The notes under the pieces are model-generated. The model had not been told where the DNA came from and made no database searches. It saw only the letters and a program-made list of their open reading frames with translations. DNA of 64,000 nt, taken from Pseudoxanthomonas wuyuanensis (GTDB lineage Bacteria > Pseudomonadota > Gammaproteobacteria > Xanthomonadales > Xanthomonadaceae). The stretch's first letter is position 1. Every line of letters starts with the position of its first letter. This document shows positions 16,889 through 24,137 of this stretch, in pieces. The stretch covers positions 62,001 to 126,000 of the forward strand of contig NZ_OCND01000010.1 in NCBI RefSeq assembly GCF_900215535.1, given 5' to 3'. Both the position numbers and the translations under genes were made by a program.

Positions 16889-18949
16889 ATGCCTTACATC
16901 ACACCGCAAATCCGCAACGTGGCCCTGGCGGGCCACCCCGGCGCCGGCAAAACCACCCTGTTCGAAGCCCTGCTGCATGCCGGCGGCGCCCTGCAGACGG
17001 CAGGCACGGTGGAACGCGGCACCACCGTCTCCGATCACGACCCGATGGAGAAAGTCCGCGGCCACTCCATCGACACCGCCATCGCCAGCATCGATCACGC
17101 ACCCGGCAACGGCGGGGCCATCCATCTCAACCTGATCGACACCCCCGGCTATCCGGAATTCCGCGGCCCGGCGCTGTCGGCGCTGTCGGCGGTGGAGACC
17201 GCGCTGATCGTCGTCGATGCCAATACCGGCATCGAGCATGGCACCCGCCGGCTGATGGAGCGCGCACGCCAGCGCGGCCTGTGCCGGGCCATCGTCGTCA
17301 ACAAGATCGATCACGAAAGCGCCGATTGCGCCGGCATGCTGGCGCAACTTCGCGAGCAGTTCGGCCCGGAGGTGCTGCCGCTTAATCTGCCCGCCGACGG
17401 CGGCAACCGCGTCATCGACTGCTTCGGCCAGTCCGCCGGCCAATCGGACCTGGGGCCGGTTGCCGACTGGCACCAGAAGATCATCGACCAGGTGGTGGAG
17501 ATCAACGAGACGGTGATGGAGCACTACCTGGACCTGGGCGAAGACGGCCTGTCCGGCGAAGAGTTGCATGACGCCTTCGAACAATGCCTGCGCGAAGGCC
17601 ATCTGGTGCCGGTGTGTTTCGTTTCCGCGCGCACCGGCGTCGGCGTCGCCGAACTGCTGGACATCGCCGAACGGCTGTTCCCGCACCCCGGCGAGGCCAA
17701 CCCGCCGCCGTTCCGGAAAACCAACGGCAGCGGCACCCAGCCGGTCATCGCCACACCCGATGCCGATGCGCATGTCATCGCCGACGTCTTCAAGATCGTC
17801 AACGACCCGTTCGTAGGCAAGCTGGGCATCTTCCGCGTCTACCAGGGCACGGTGAAGAAGGACGGCCAGTTGTTCGTCGACGACGGCAAGAAACCTTTCA
17901 AGGTGGCCCACCTGTTCAAGCTCAAGGGCAAGGACCATGTGGAAATCGACCAGGCCGTGCCCGGCGACATCGCCGCGGTGCCCAAGATCGACGATCTGCA
18001 TTTCGACGCCGTGCTGCACGACAGCCACGACGAGGATCATCTGCACCTGGCGCCGGTCGACTTTCCCAAACCGATGTTCGGCCTGGCCATCGAGGCCGCC
18101 AGCAAGGGCCAGGAACAGAAGCTGTCCAACGCGCTGCAGAAGCTCGCCGAGGAGGATCCGGCGTTCCAGGTCGAGCATCTGGTCGAACTCAACGAAACCG
18201 TCATCCGCGGGCTGTCCGATCTGCACCTGCGGGTGATGCTGGAGCGGTTGAAGGATCGCTACGGGGTGGAAGTGAAGACGCGGCCGCCGCGCATCGCTTA
18301 TCGCGAAACCATCGCCGCCAGGGCCGAAGGCCACCACCGGCACAAGAAACAGACCGGCGGCGCCGGCCAGTTCGGCGAAGTGTCGTTGCGCATCGAACCG
18401 TTGCCGCGCGGCGCCGGGTTCGAATTCGTCGATGAGGTCAAGGGCGGCACGATACCCGGCCAGTTCATGCCGGCGGTGGAAAAAGGCGTGCGCCAGGTGC
18501 TCAGCGGCGGCGCCATCGCCGGTTACCCGCTGCAGGACGTGCGGGTCATCGTGCATGACGGCAAGCACCACCCGGTCGACAGCAAGGAAGTGGCGTTCGT
18601 GGCCGCCGGCAAGAAGGCCTTCCTGGATGCGATCGGCAAGGCCCGGCCGCAGGTGCTCGAGCCGGTGGTGGATCTGGAAGTCAGCGTGCCGGAAGCGCAG
18701 GTCGGCGATATCACCGGCGGCCTGGCCAGCAAGCGTGCGCGCATCAACGGTACCGATTCGGTGCGCGGCGAGATCGTGATAAAGGCGCAGGTCCCGTTGT
18801 CCGAGCTGGAAGGCTATGCCGCCGAACTGAAGTCGGTGACCGCCGGCCGCGGGCGCTACAGCCTGGATTTCAGCCACTACGAGCCGGTTCCGGCCAATGT
18901 GCAGCAGAAGCTGACCGAAGCCTACAAGCCGAAAGCCGATGAGGATTGA
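16889..18949 (+). CDS. Elongation-factor-G-like GTPase (EF-G paralogue)
   Basis: 686-residue translational GTPase with all EF-G domains. The P-loop is GHPGAGKT (15-22), where EF-G proper has AHIDAGKT. DTPG (LNLIDTPGYPEF) and NKID (VVNKIDHESADC) are intact. The switch I signature, RGITI in EF-G, is RGHSI here. Domain II carries FKIVNDPFVGKLGIFRVYQG, and domain IV carries GGAGQFGEVSLRIEPL and GGTIPGQFMPAVEKGVRQ. This is the divergent EF-G-like class often annotated simply as EF-G, and the altered switch I argues against it being the main translocase. It is monocistronic with its own terminator. No str-operon genes (rpsL, rpsG, tuf) are nearby. Confidence 0.87.
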   Translation: MPYITPQIRNVALAGHPGAGKTTLFEALLHAGGALQTAGTVERGTTVSDHDPMEKVRGHSIDTAIASIDHAPGNGGAIHLNLIDTPGYPEFRGPALSALSAVETALIVVDANTGIEHGTRRLMERARQRGLCRAIVVNKIDHESADCAGMLAQLREQFGPEVLPLNLPADGGNRVIDCFGQSAGQSDLGPVADWHQKIIDQVVEINETVMEHYLDLGEDGLSGEELHDAFEQCLREGHLVPVCFVSARTGVGVAELLDIAERLFPHPGEANPPPFRKTNGSGTQPVIATPDADAHVIADVFKIVNDPFVGKLGIFRVYQGTVKKDGQLFVDDGKKPFKVAHLFKLKGKDHVEIDQAVPGDIAAVPKIDDLHFDAVLHDSHDEDHLHLAPVDFPKPMFGLAIEAASKGQEQKLSNALQKLAEEDPAFQVEHLVELNETVIRGLSDLHLRVMLERLKDRYGVEVKTRPPRIAYRETIAARAEGHHRHKKQTGGAGQFGEVSLRIEPLPRGAGFEFVDEVKGGTIPGQFMPAVEKGVRQVLSGGAIAGYPLQDVRVIVHDGKHHPVDSKEVAFVAAGKKAFLDAIGKARPQVLEPVVDLEVSVPEAQVGDITGGLASKRARINGTDSVRGEIVIKAQVPLSELEGYAAELKSVTAGRGRYSLDFSHYEPVPANVQQKLTEAYKPKADED

Positions 18950-19031
18950 TGGGCTGCCGCTGGAATCCGACGGACGGCAGGAACGGCGTTTCCGCTTTGC
19001 AACATCGCAATCCGGCGGGCAACTCCTGCCC

Positions 19032-19071
19032 GCCGCGGAAGCGGCAATTGAGCCCGCTTCCGCGGCTTTTT
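19032..19071 (+). terminator. Intrinsic terminator after the EF-G-like gene
   Basis: Perfect 12-bp stem (19032-19043 with 19055-19066), 11-nt loop, then TTTTT. It lies 83 bp past the stop. Confidence 0.8.
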
Positions 19072-19080
19072 CTGCCCGGA

Positions 19081-19153
19081 ACAAAAAAAATAGGCGAAAA
19101 ACCCATTTTTATTCGCTTTTGCTCTTGGCGGCGCGTTGGCTTTGCCCTACATT
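19081..19153 (+). promoter_or_regulatory. Promoter of the HU gene with an A/T-rich upstream element
   Basis: A -35-like TTGGCG (19125-19130) and a -10-like TACATT (19148-19153) are separated by 17 bp. Directly upstream (19081-19120) is an A/T-rich stretch with an 8-A run and a TTTTT run, unusual in this GC-rich sequence and like an UP element. A strong promoter would suit an abundant nucleoid protein. Confidence 0.5.
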
Positions 19154-19211
19154 TCGCATGCCGATGCGATCGGCCCGATTACCCACCTACTGAGTGCAAG
19201 ACAGGACATTT

Positions 19212-19610
19212 ATGGCAAAGAGCACAAAGAAAGCCGCGCCGAAGAAGGCCGCCAAGAAAGCCGCACCGAAGGCCGCAGCAAAGCCGGCCGCACCGAAGCC
19301 GATCAAGGAAGCCCTGAGCAAGTCCGGCCTGGTCGCCCACATCGCCGAAGCCACCTCCGTGGCCGCGAAGGATGTCCGCGCCGTGCTGGCTTCGCTGGAA
19401 AGCGCCGTCCACGCCTCCATCAGCAAGAAGGGCGCTGGCAGCTTCACCCTGCCGGGCCTGCTCAAGATCACCTCTGTCGCCGTTGCGGCCAAGCCCAAGC
19501 GCAAGGGCATCAACCCGTTCACCAAGGAAGAGCAGTGGTTCGCCGCCAAGCCGGCTTCGGTCAAGGTCAAGGTGCGTCCGCTGAAGAAGCTCAAGGACGC
19601 TGCCGCCTGA
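19212..19610 (+). CDS. HU-family DNA-binding protein with lysine/alanine/proline-rich N-terminal tail
   Basis: 132-residue nucleoid protein. Residues 1-32 are a tail of K, A and P (MAKSTKKAAPKKAAKKAAPK...), like histone H1 or AlgR3-type tails. From about residue 33 comes an HU-like body (LSKSGLVAHIAEATSVAAKD, AGSFTLPGLLKI, RKGINPFTKEEQ). It is longer than standard HU (about 90 residues) because of the tail. Such tailed HU proteins are common in Xanthomonadaceae. I chose the ATG at 19212 (AGGA ribosome site, spacing about 6). A strong perfect-stem terminator and an A/T-rich promoter flank it, so it is a monocistronic, probably highly expressed gene. Confidence 0.88.
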   Translation: MAKSTKKAAPKKAAKKAAPKAAAKPAAPKPIKEALSKSGLVAHIAEATSVAAKDVRAVLASLESAVHASISKKGAGSFTLPGLLKITSVAVAAKPKRKGINPFTKEEQWFAAKPASVKVKVRPLKKLKDAAA

Positions 19611-19642
19611 TCCCCGGATCTCCGGCGCAACACGCAGCACAG

Positions 19643-19676
19643 AATCGGGACGGTCATACCGTCCCGATTTTTTTTG
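19643..19676 (+). terminator. Strong intrinsic terminator after the HU gene
   Basis: Perfect 12-bp stem (19643-19654 with 19658-19669), 3-nt loop CAT, followed by an uninterrupted T run. Confidence 0.92.
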
Positions 19677-19715
19677 GGGTTCTTTTCCGAATCCTGGTGG
19701 ATAGCGGCTTCGGCC

Positions 19716-19795
19716 GGGCAGTGGTGCAGGCATGCCAGTACCGGCCAGTCGTGAAGAGGCCTTACCGGCAGACCATCGCGACTGACATCGCTCCC
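19716..19795. repeat. Long-form REP-like element (degenerate copy)
   Basis: About 80 bp similar along its length to the element at 45604-45683. Shared blocks are GCATGCC..TACCGG, CAGTCG and the 3' ATCGCGACT..CATCGCTCC. It lies between HU and the DUF533 gene. The rest of 19677-19910 contains no gene I can support. Confidence 0.55.
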
Positions 19796-19910
19796 GCAAG
19801 ATTCTTGTCGAAGTCCACTACAGCAGGAACATCCCTGCCATCGGTCATGCTTGACGACAGGCCGCTCCGCCCGCAGCTATAGCCATTGAGGCCACAACAA
19901 GGGTGCGCGC

Positions 19911-20567
19911 ATGAAAATCCAGGGTTTTCTCGATCATCTGCTCAAGTCCGCCCAGAGCGGCGGCCAGACCGGCAGCGGGCCGGCCGGCGTGCTCGATACC
20001 GACTTCGGCAAAGGCGCGCTGAGCGGCGGCGCGCTGGGATTGTTGCTCGGCAGCAACCGGACCACGCGCAAGCTGGCCACCTACGGCGGCCTGGCGGCAA
20101 TCGGCATGATGGCCTACCGCGCCTATGGCGACTACAAGCGCCAGCAGGGCGGGTTTTCCGCCGGCGCGCAGCCGCAGACCGTCGATCGCCTGGCGCCGCC
20201 ACAGGCCGAACTGCACAGCCAGGCCATCCTCAAGGCGCTGGTGGCCGCGGCCAAGGCCGATGGCCATATCGACGCGCGGGAGCGCGCGGTCATCGAAGGC
20301 GAATTCGCCCGTATTGACGCCGATGCCGAAGTACGGCAATGGCTGCATGCCGAACTGGAGAAGCCGCTGGACCCGGCCGAAGTGGCGCGCGCGGCCAGTA
20401 CGCCGGAAATCGCTGCGGAGATGTACCTGGCCAGCCTGCTGGCGGCGGACGAACAGAACTTCATGGAACGCGCCTACCTGGACGAACTGGCGCGCCAGCT
20501 GAAACTGGATGACGGCCTGAAGCTGCAGTTGCAGCAACAGGTAGCGGCGCAACCGACGCAGCGCTGA
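19911..20567 (+). CDS. DUF533 (YebE-like/TerB-type) protein
   Basis: 218-residue protein. The N-terminal half has a glycine-rich hydrophobic stretch (GALSGGALGLLLGS ... LATYGGLAAIGMMAYRAY). The C-terminal half is a TerB-like helical domain (AILKALVAAAKADGHIDARE, then AAEMYLASLLAADE) with the acidic AKADGHID motif of DUF533/YebE proteins. YebE is an inner-membrane protein of unclear function, linked in enterics to envelope stress. The ATG at 19911 opens the conserved MKIQGFLDHLLKSAQ start. Confidence 0.82.
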   Translation: MKIQGFLDHLLKSAQSGGQTGSGPAGVLDTDFGKGALSGGALGLLLGSNRTTRKLATYGGLAAIGMMAYRAYGDYKRQQGGFSAGAQPQTVDRLAPPQAELHSQAILKALVAAAKADGHIDARERAVIEGEFARIDADAEVRQWLHAELEKPLDPAEVARAASTPEIAAEMYLASLLAADEQNFMERAYLDELARQLKLDDGLKLQLQQQVAAQPTQR

Positions 20568-20577
20568 TCCCCCGCCA

Positions 20578-21168
20578 GTGGCCGTCCCCCGCGAAAGACG
20601 CACCGACTACCGGCGCGCTGCCACACGCGCGGTCGCCTGGGCGCTTGCGCTTGCCGTGCTTGCGCTCACCGCTTCCTGGGCATGGCGGCAACCGTTCATG
20701 GCGACCCCGCGCGCGTTCTGGGAACTCTCGCGGATGCCACCGCCGGCGTCGCTGCCGATGCCGGTGCAAGGGGTTGCCGCCGCGCACGTGGCCGACACCT
20801 TTGGCGCCCAACGCGGAACGGATCGCAGCCACGACGGCGTGGATATCTTCGCCGCCCGCGGCACCCCGGTCGTCAGCGCAACCCAGGGCGTGGTGGTCGC
20901 GGTGCGCGACAGCGGGTTCGGCGGACGCCAGGTCTGGGTATTGGGGCCTGCACGCCAACGCCACTACTACGCCCATCTGGACGACTGGACGCCAGGCCTG
21001 AAGCAGGGGGACCGCGTCCATCCCGGCGCCGTGCTGGGCACGGTCGGCACCACCGGCAACGCACGCGGCACCCCGCCGCATCTTCACTACGGCATTTACG
21101 GCAGCGAAGGCGCCTACGACCCGCTACCGCTGCTGCGTGCGCACGCCGGCCAGCCATTGCCGCGCTGA
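20578..21168 (+). CDS. M23 (LytM-type) peptidase, membrane-anchored
   Basis: 196-residue protein with one N-terminal transmembrane segment (VAWALALAVLALTASWAW) and a periplasmic LytM domain. The zinc ligands HxxxD (SHDGVDIFA) and HxH (PHLHYGIYG) are both intact, so it may be an active peptidoglycan endopeptidase and not a degenerate EnvC/NlpD-type activator. The start is GTG at 20578, 10 bp after the DUF533 stop, suggesting co-transcription. The core GTPVVSATQGVVVAVRDSGF is typical of the family. Confidence 0.87.
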   Translation: MAVPRERRTDYRRAATRAVAWALALAVLALTASWAWRQPFMATPRAFWELSRMPPPASLPMPVQGVAAAHVADTFGAQRGTDRSHDGVDIFAARGTPVVSATQGVVVAVRDSGFGGRQVWVLGPARQRHYYAHLDDWTPGLKQGDRVHPGAVLGTVGTTGNARGTPPHLHYGIYGSEGAYDPLPLLRAHAGQPLPR

Positions 21169-21277
21169 ACGCGCCCGCTGGCGACGCTGGAACAGTGCAT
21201 CGCGGCGGTGGCACTCGTGCAGCCGCGGAGCGGCGCCTATCTTGGTCCGGCCCCATCCGCAATCGCTGGACGCCGCC

Positions 21278-21595
21278 ATGGCCAACAACGCCCACCGCTA
21301 CCGAATCACAGTCACTCCGGTCGAGTCCGACGGCCAGCCATGCAGCGGCCGCTGCACGATCGAGTTCGAACACTCCTGCCACGACGACTGGATGCGCATC
21401 CTTGAGGCCACCCAGCGCCAGCGCGGCTTCAGCGGCGACGAACGTGCCGCGCTGGTGGTCGGCACCAAGCTGCTCAGCGGCCTGATGCTGCAGCACCGCA
21501 AGGACAGCGATGACCTGTTCGCGCCATTGCGCCCGCACATGCCCGGGTTCATCCAGGGCCTGAAACAACGCAACCGCGACAATGGAACCGCCTAG
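21278..21595 (+). CDS. DUF3861 protein
   Basis: 105-residue cytoplasmic protein matching DUF3861 in its layout: YRITVTPVE strand, CTIEFEHSCHDDWMRILEAT, VVGTKLLSGLMLQHRKD and a C-terminal FIQGLKQR helix. The family's function is unknown. I chose the ATG at 21278; in-frame codons upstream are not family-like. Confidence 0.82.
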   Translation: MANNAHRYRITVTPVESDGQPCSGRCTIEFEHSCHDDWMRILEATQRQRGFSGDERAALVVGTKLLSGLMLQHRKDSDDLFAPLRPHMPGFIQGLKQRNRDNGTA

Positions 21596-21645
21596 AGCAA
21601 TCGCCAGGTATGCTTGCCTGAACCCGCTCATTCCATAACGCGCCC

Positions 21646-22290
21646 ATGTTCGACAGCGCCACCCTGTTCGCGTATATCGCCGCCGCCACCGCGCTGGTGC
21701 TGATTCCCGGCCCGGGCACGGCCTGGATCGTCGCGCAGACCCTCAACGGCGGCAGCAGGCGCGGCGCGCAAGCCGCCATCGGCCTGGAAACGGCCACGCT
21801 GATCCACGCCTTGGCCGCCGGCCTGGGCCTGTCGGCGGTGTTGGCGACCTCGGCGATGGCTTTCGATCTGCTCAAGTACGCCGGCGCGGCCTACCTGATC
21901 TGGCTGGGCATCAAGAACTGGCGCGAACCTGCCACGGCGCCGCCACCGACTTCCGGGCAGGAACCGGCGCAGCCGGTCGCCGGCAGCGCCCGCAGTCTTT
22001 ACCTGCGCTCGGTGATCACCGGCGTGCTGAATCCCAAGGTCGCGCTGTTCTTCCTGGCCTTCCTGCCGCAATTCGTCGCTCCGGAACGCGGATGGGTGCC
22101 GCTGCAGTTCCTGATCCTGGGCGTGCTGCTGTCGTTCATCGGCCTGGCCCACAGCCTGGCGCTGTCCTACCTGGTCGGCCGTTTCGGTCGCCGCGCCTCC
22201 CATCCGCGCTTCGCGCGCTGGAAGCAACGGCTCACCGGCAGCGTGTTCATCGCCCTGGGCCTGCGCCTGGCCGTGCAGCAGCGCAACTGA
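21646..22290 (+). CDS. LysE/RhtB family amino-acid exporter
   Basis: 214-residue integral membrane protein with about six hydrophobic segments. The family signature is at the start: ATALVLIPGPGTAWIVAQTL and GARRGAQAAIGLETATLIHA-like sequence (here GGSRRGAQAAIGLETATLIH). YAGAAYLIWLGIKNWREP and GVLNPKVALFFLAFLPQFV follow. RhtB-type proteins export homoserine, threonine or similar amino acids using proton motive force. The exact substrate cannot be told. Confidence 0.9.
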   Translation: MFDSATLFAYIAAATALVLIPGPGTAWIVAQTLNGGSRRGAQAAIGLETATLIHALAAGLGLSAVLATSAMAFDLLKYAGAAYLIWLGIKNWREPATAPPPTSGQEPAQPVAGSARSLYLRSVITGVLNPKVALFFLAFLPQFVAPERGWVPLQFLILGVLLSFIGLAHSLALSYLVGRFGRRASHPRFARWKQRLTGSVFIALGLRLAVQQRN

Positions 22291-22343
22291 TGAACACCCG
22301 GCAGGAACAGGTGCCCGACAAGGGTCATCGCGGCGGAACGTCG

Positions 22344-22883
22344 ATGAAGCGCCTGCACCTGGGTGCGGGCATGTTGCTGCTGGGCAGCCTGTACGGCTGC
22401 TCCTGCGCGCCGCAACCGCCGGCCAGCGAAGCCGGCAGTGCGCCACCGGCATCCGTGCAGCCGGCCGGTTCGGATGCCGCCGCGACCGGGCCGGAGGATG
22501 CGGCCGCCCTGGCGCAGCGGCAGGCGCAGGCGGAGGCGATGTCGCAGGCGGTTTCGCAATTGCATGGCTATCTGGGCGCAGTCGGCGCCAGGGACTGGAG
22601 CAAGGCCGATGCCTACTGGTCCGGCGGCAAGCCGCCGCCGCGGCCGGACGACTACCCGGTACGCGCGCTGGAAGACATGCAGGCACTGCGCATCCGCAAC
22701 GAGCGGCCGCAACCGCTGGACAACGAGCTTCCCTCGCGCGCCGTGGAAGTGCCCGTGCAGTTGCGGGTGACGCTGGACTCCGGCGCCAGCCGCCAGTTGG
22801 TTGGCTGGTACCGTCTGCGCCGCAAGGTCGACGGCAGCGGTTGGGAAATCACCTCCGCCTCGCTGCAACCGCGCATCGATTGA
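22344..22883 (+). CDS. Putative lipoprotein of unknown function
   Basis: 179-residue exported protein, family not recognised. A signal peptide ends in LLLGSLYGC with a lipobox-like cysteine, followed by a Pro/Ala/Ser-rich linker. The globular part (YLGAVGARDWSKADAYW ... VGWYRLRRKVDGSGWEITS) resembles a small SnoaL/NTF2-like or DUF4440-like fold, though I cannot confirm this. I chose the ATG at 22344 (GGAA upstream). Another in-frame ATG at 22290 overlaps the LysE stop and would lengthen the leader by 18 residues. Confidence 0.65.
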   Translation: MKRLHLGAGMLLLGSLYGCSCAPQPPASEAGSAPPASVQPAGSDAAATGPEDAAALAQRQAQAEAMSQAVSQLHGYLGAVGARDWSKADAYWSGGKPPPRPDDYPVRALEDMQALRIRNERPQPLDNELPSRAVEVPVQLRVTLDSGASRQLVGWYRLRRKVDGSGWEITSASLQPRID

Positions 22884-22939
22884 GGCTGGGTTCACGCCGG
22901 CCCGCTAAGGTGGCGGCAACTCCGTCATCGCCGCCCTCC

Positions 22940-23512
22940 ATGCCTGTACGACACCGCTGGTCCGCCGCCGCCTTCTGCGCATTCGCTCTGCTGGCGCTTG
23001 CCGCCTGCGGAACGCTCAACACCGTTTCCGGCATCTTCGGCAATCAGATCAATTTCACCGCGCCGCAACTGCAGCGCTATCTCAACAACAGCTTCCCGCG
23101 CGAGTTCGACAAGCTCGGCGGCCTGGTTTCGGCCACCCTGACCAATCCGAAGCTGACGATTCCGCCGGGCGACAACCGCCTGCGGCTGGATTTCGATGTC
23201 GGCGTGCGCGCCGTGGGCGCCGGCGAAGTGAGCCGCGGCCGTTTTGCCCTGGCCAGCAGCCTGCGCTACGACCCGGCCACGCGCGGACTGCATCTGCAGA
23301 ACCCGGAGATCGTCAGCATGGAAGTGCCCGGCTCGGGCTCGTTGATCAAGGGCGGCACCCGCGAGCTGCTCAACGCCGTACTGGCCGAATACGCCCGCGA
23401 AGAACCGGTCTACCGCATCGACAGCGATCTGCTTGCGCGGCTGCCGTCGGGCAAGCGCATCGGCAGCACCGATATCGAAAACGGCCTGGTGGTCGTGCAT
23501 CTGGACAGGTAA
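22940..23512 (+). CDS. DUF1439 (YceB-like) lipoprotein
   Basis: 190-residue lipoprotein: signal peptide with lipobox LAAC (FALLALAAC), then ITFTAPQLQ-like start (NFTAPQLQRYLNNSFPREFD) and LSLDFD-type strands (RLRLDFDVGV, YRIDSDLLARL). DUF1439 proteins such as E. coli YceB are lipid-binding-like outer-membrane lipoproteins of unknown role. It is followed 3 bp later by a paralogue without a lipobox, so the pair is probably one transcription unit. Confidence 0.82.
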   Translation: MPVRHRWSAAAFCAFALLALAACGTLNTVSGIFGNQINFTAPQLQRYLNNSFPREFDKLGGLVSATLTNPKLTIPPGDNRLRLDFDVGVRAVGAGEVSRGRFALASSLRYDPATRGLHLQNPEIVSMEVPGSGSLIKGGTRELLNAVLAEYAREEPVYRIDSDLLARLPSGKRIGSTDIENGLVVVHLDR

Positions 23513-23515
23513 TCC

Positions 23516-24124
23516 ATGAAAAAGACTTCCCCCCTCTCCCGCTCCACCGCACTGTTGGGCCTGGCGCTGTCGTGGCTGCTGGCGTTGCCGGCCATGGCGC
23601 AGTCGCTGCCGGAGATTTCCGGCAACCAGGCCAGCGTCGGTGCCGCTCAGATCCAGCAGTTCCTGGCCGGCGAGTTCCCGCAGCAGCACGAAACGCTGGG
23701 CGGGCTGCTGACGCTGACGGTCAGCGACCCGGTCATCTCGATTCCGGCCGACGGCCAGCGCCTGCATCTGGAATTCTCGGCCGCGGCCGGCAGCGGCGGC
23801 AGCGCGCCGACGCCGGTCGGCCGCCTGTCGATGAGCAGCGGCCTGCGCTACGACCCGCAGCGGATGGCGCTGCTGCTGGATCAGCCCACCCTGGACGGCA
23901 TACAGCCCGCATCGCCGGGGCAGCGCGTCGATTCGCGCACGCAGATGCTGATCAACCTGTGGCTGGCCGACTACGCGCGCGACGAACCGCTGTACCAGCT
24001 CGATGACGCCACCCGCGCCCTGCTCGGCGAGCTGCAGGTGCAGTCCACCAGCATCGAGAACGGTCGGGTGGTGGTGCGTTTCAACCAGGACATCGGCGCG
24101 GCGATGTCCGGCAGCAGCCAATAG
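23516..24124 (+). CDS. DUF1439 paralogue, soluble periplasmic form
   Basis: 202-residue exported protein and paralogue of the preceding gene: both share QxxQxFLxxxFPxxxxxLGGLLxLTVSxPxIxIP, GRLxMSSGLRYDPxxxxLxLxxP and the ending STSIENGRVVVRF. It has a cleavable signal peptide (LALSWLLALPAMAQ) and no lipobox cysteine, so it should be soluble in the periplasm while its neighbour is lipid-anchored. Function unknown. It ends 14 bp before the convergent DUF5916 gene. Confidence 0.8.
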   Translation: MKKTSPLSRSTALLGLALSWLLALPAMAQSLPEISGNQASVGAAQIQQFLAGEFPQQHETLGGLLTLTVSDPVISIPADGQRLHLEFSAAAGSGGSAPTPVGRLSMSSGLRYDPQRMALLLDQPTLDGIQPASPGQRVDSRTQMLINLWLADYARDEPLYQLDDATRALLGELQVQSTSIENGRVVVRFNQDIGAAMSGSSQ

Positions 24125-24137
24125 CCCGGCGCGCAGG

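Noticed and set aside
16589..19084. 831-codon open frame antisense to the EF-G-like gene
   Set aside because: Opposite strand of a gene with intact GTPase motifs.
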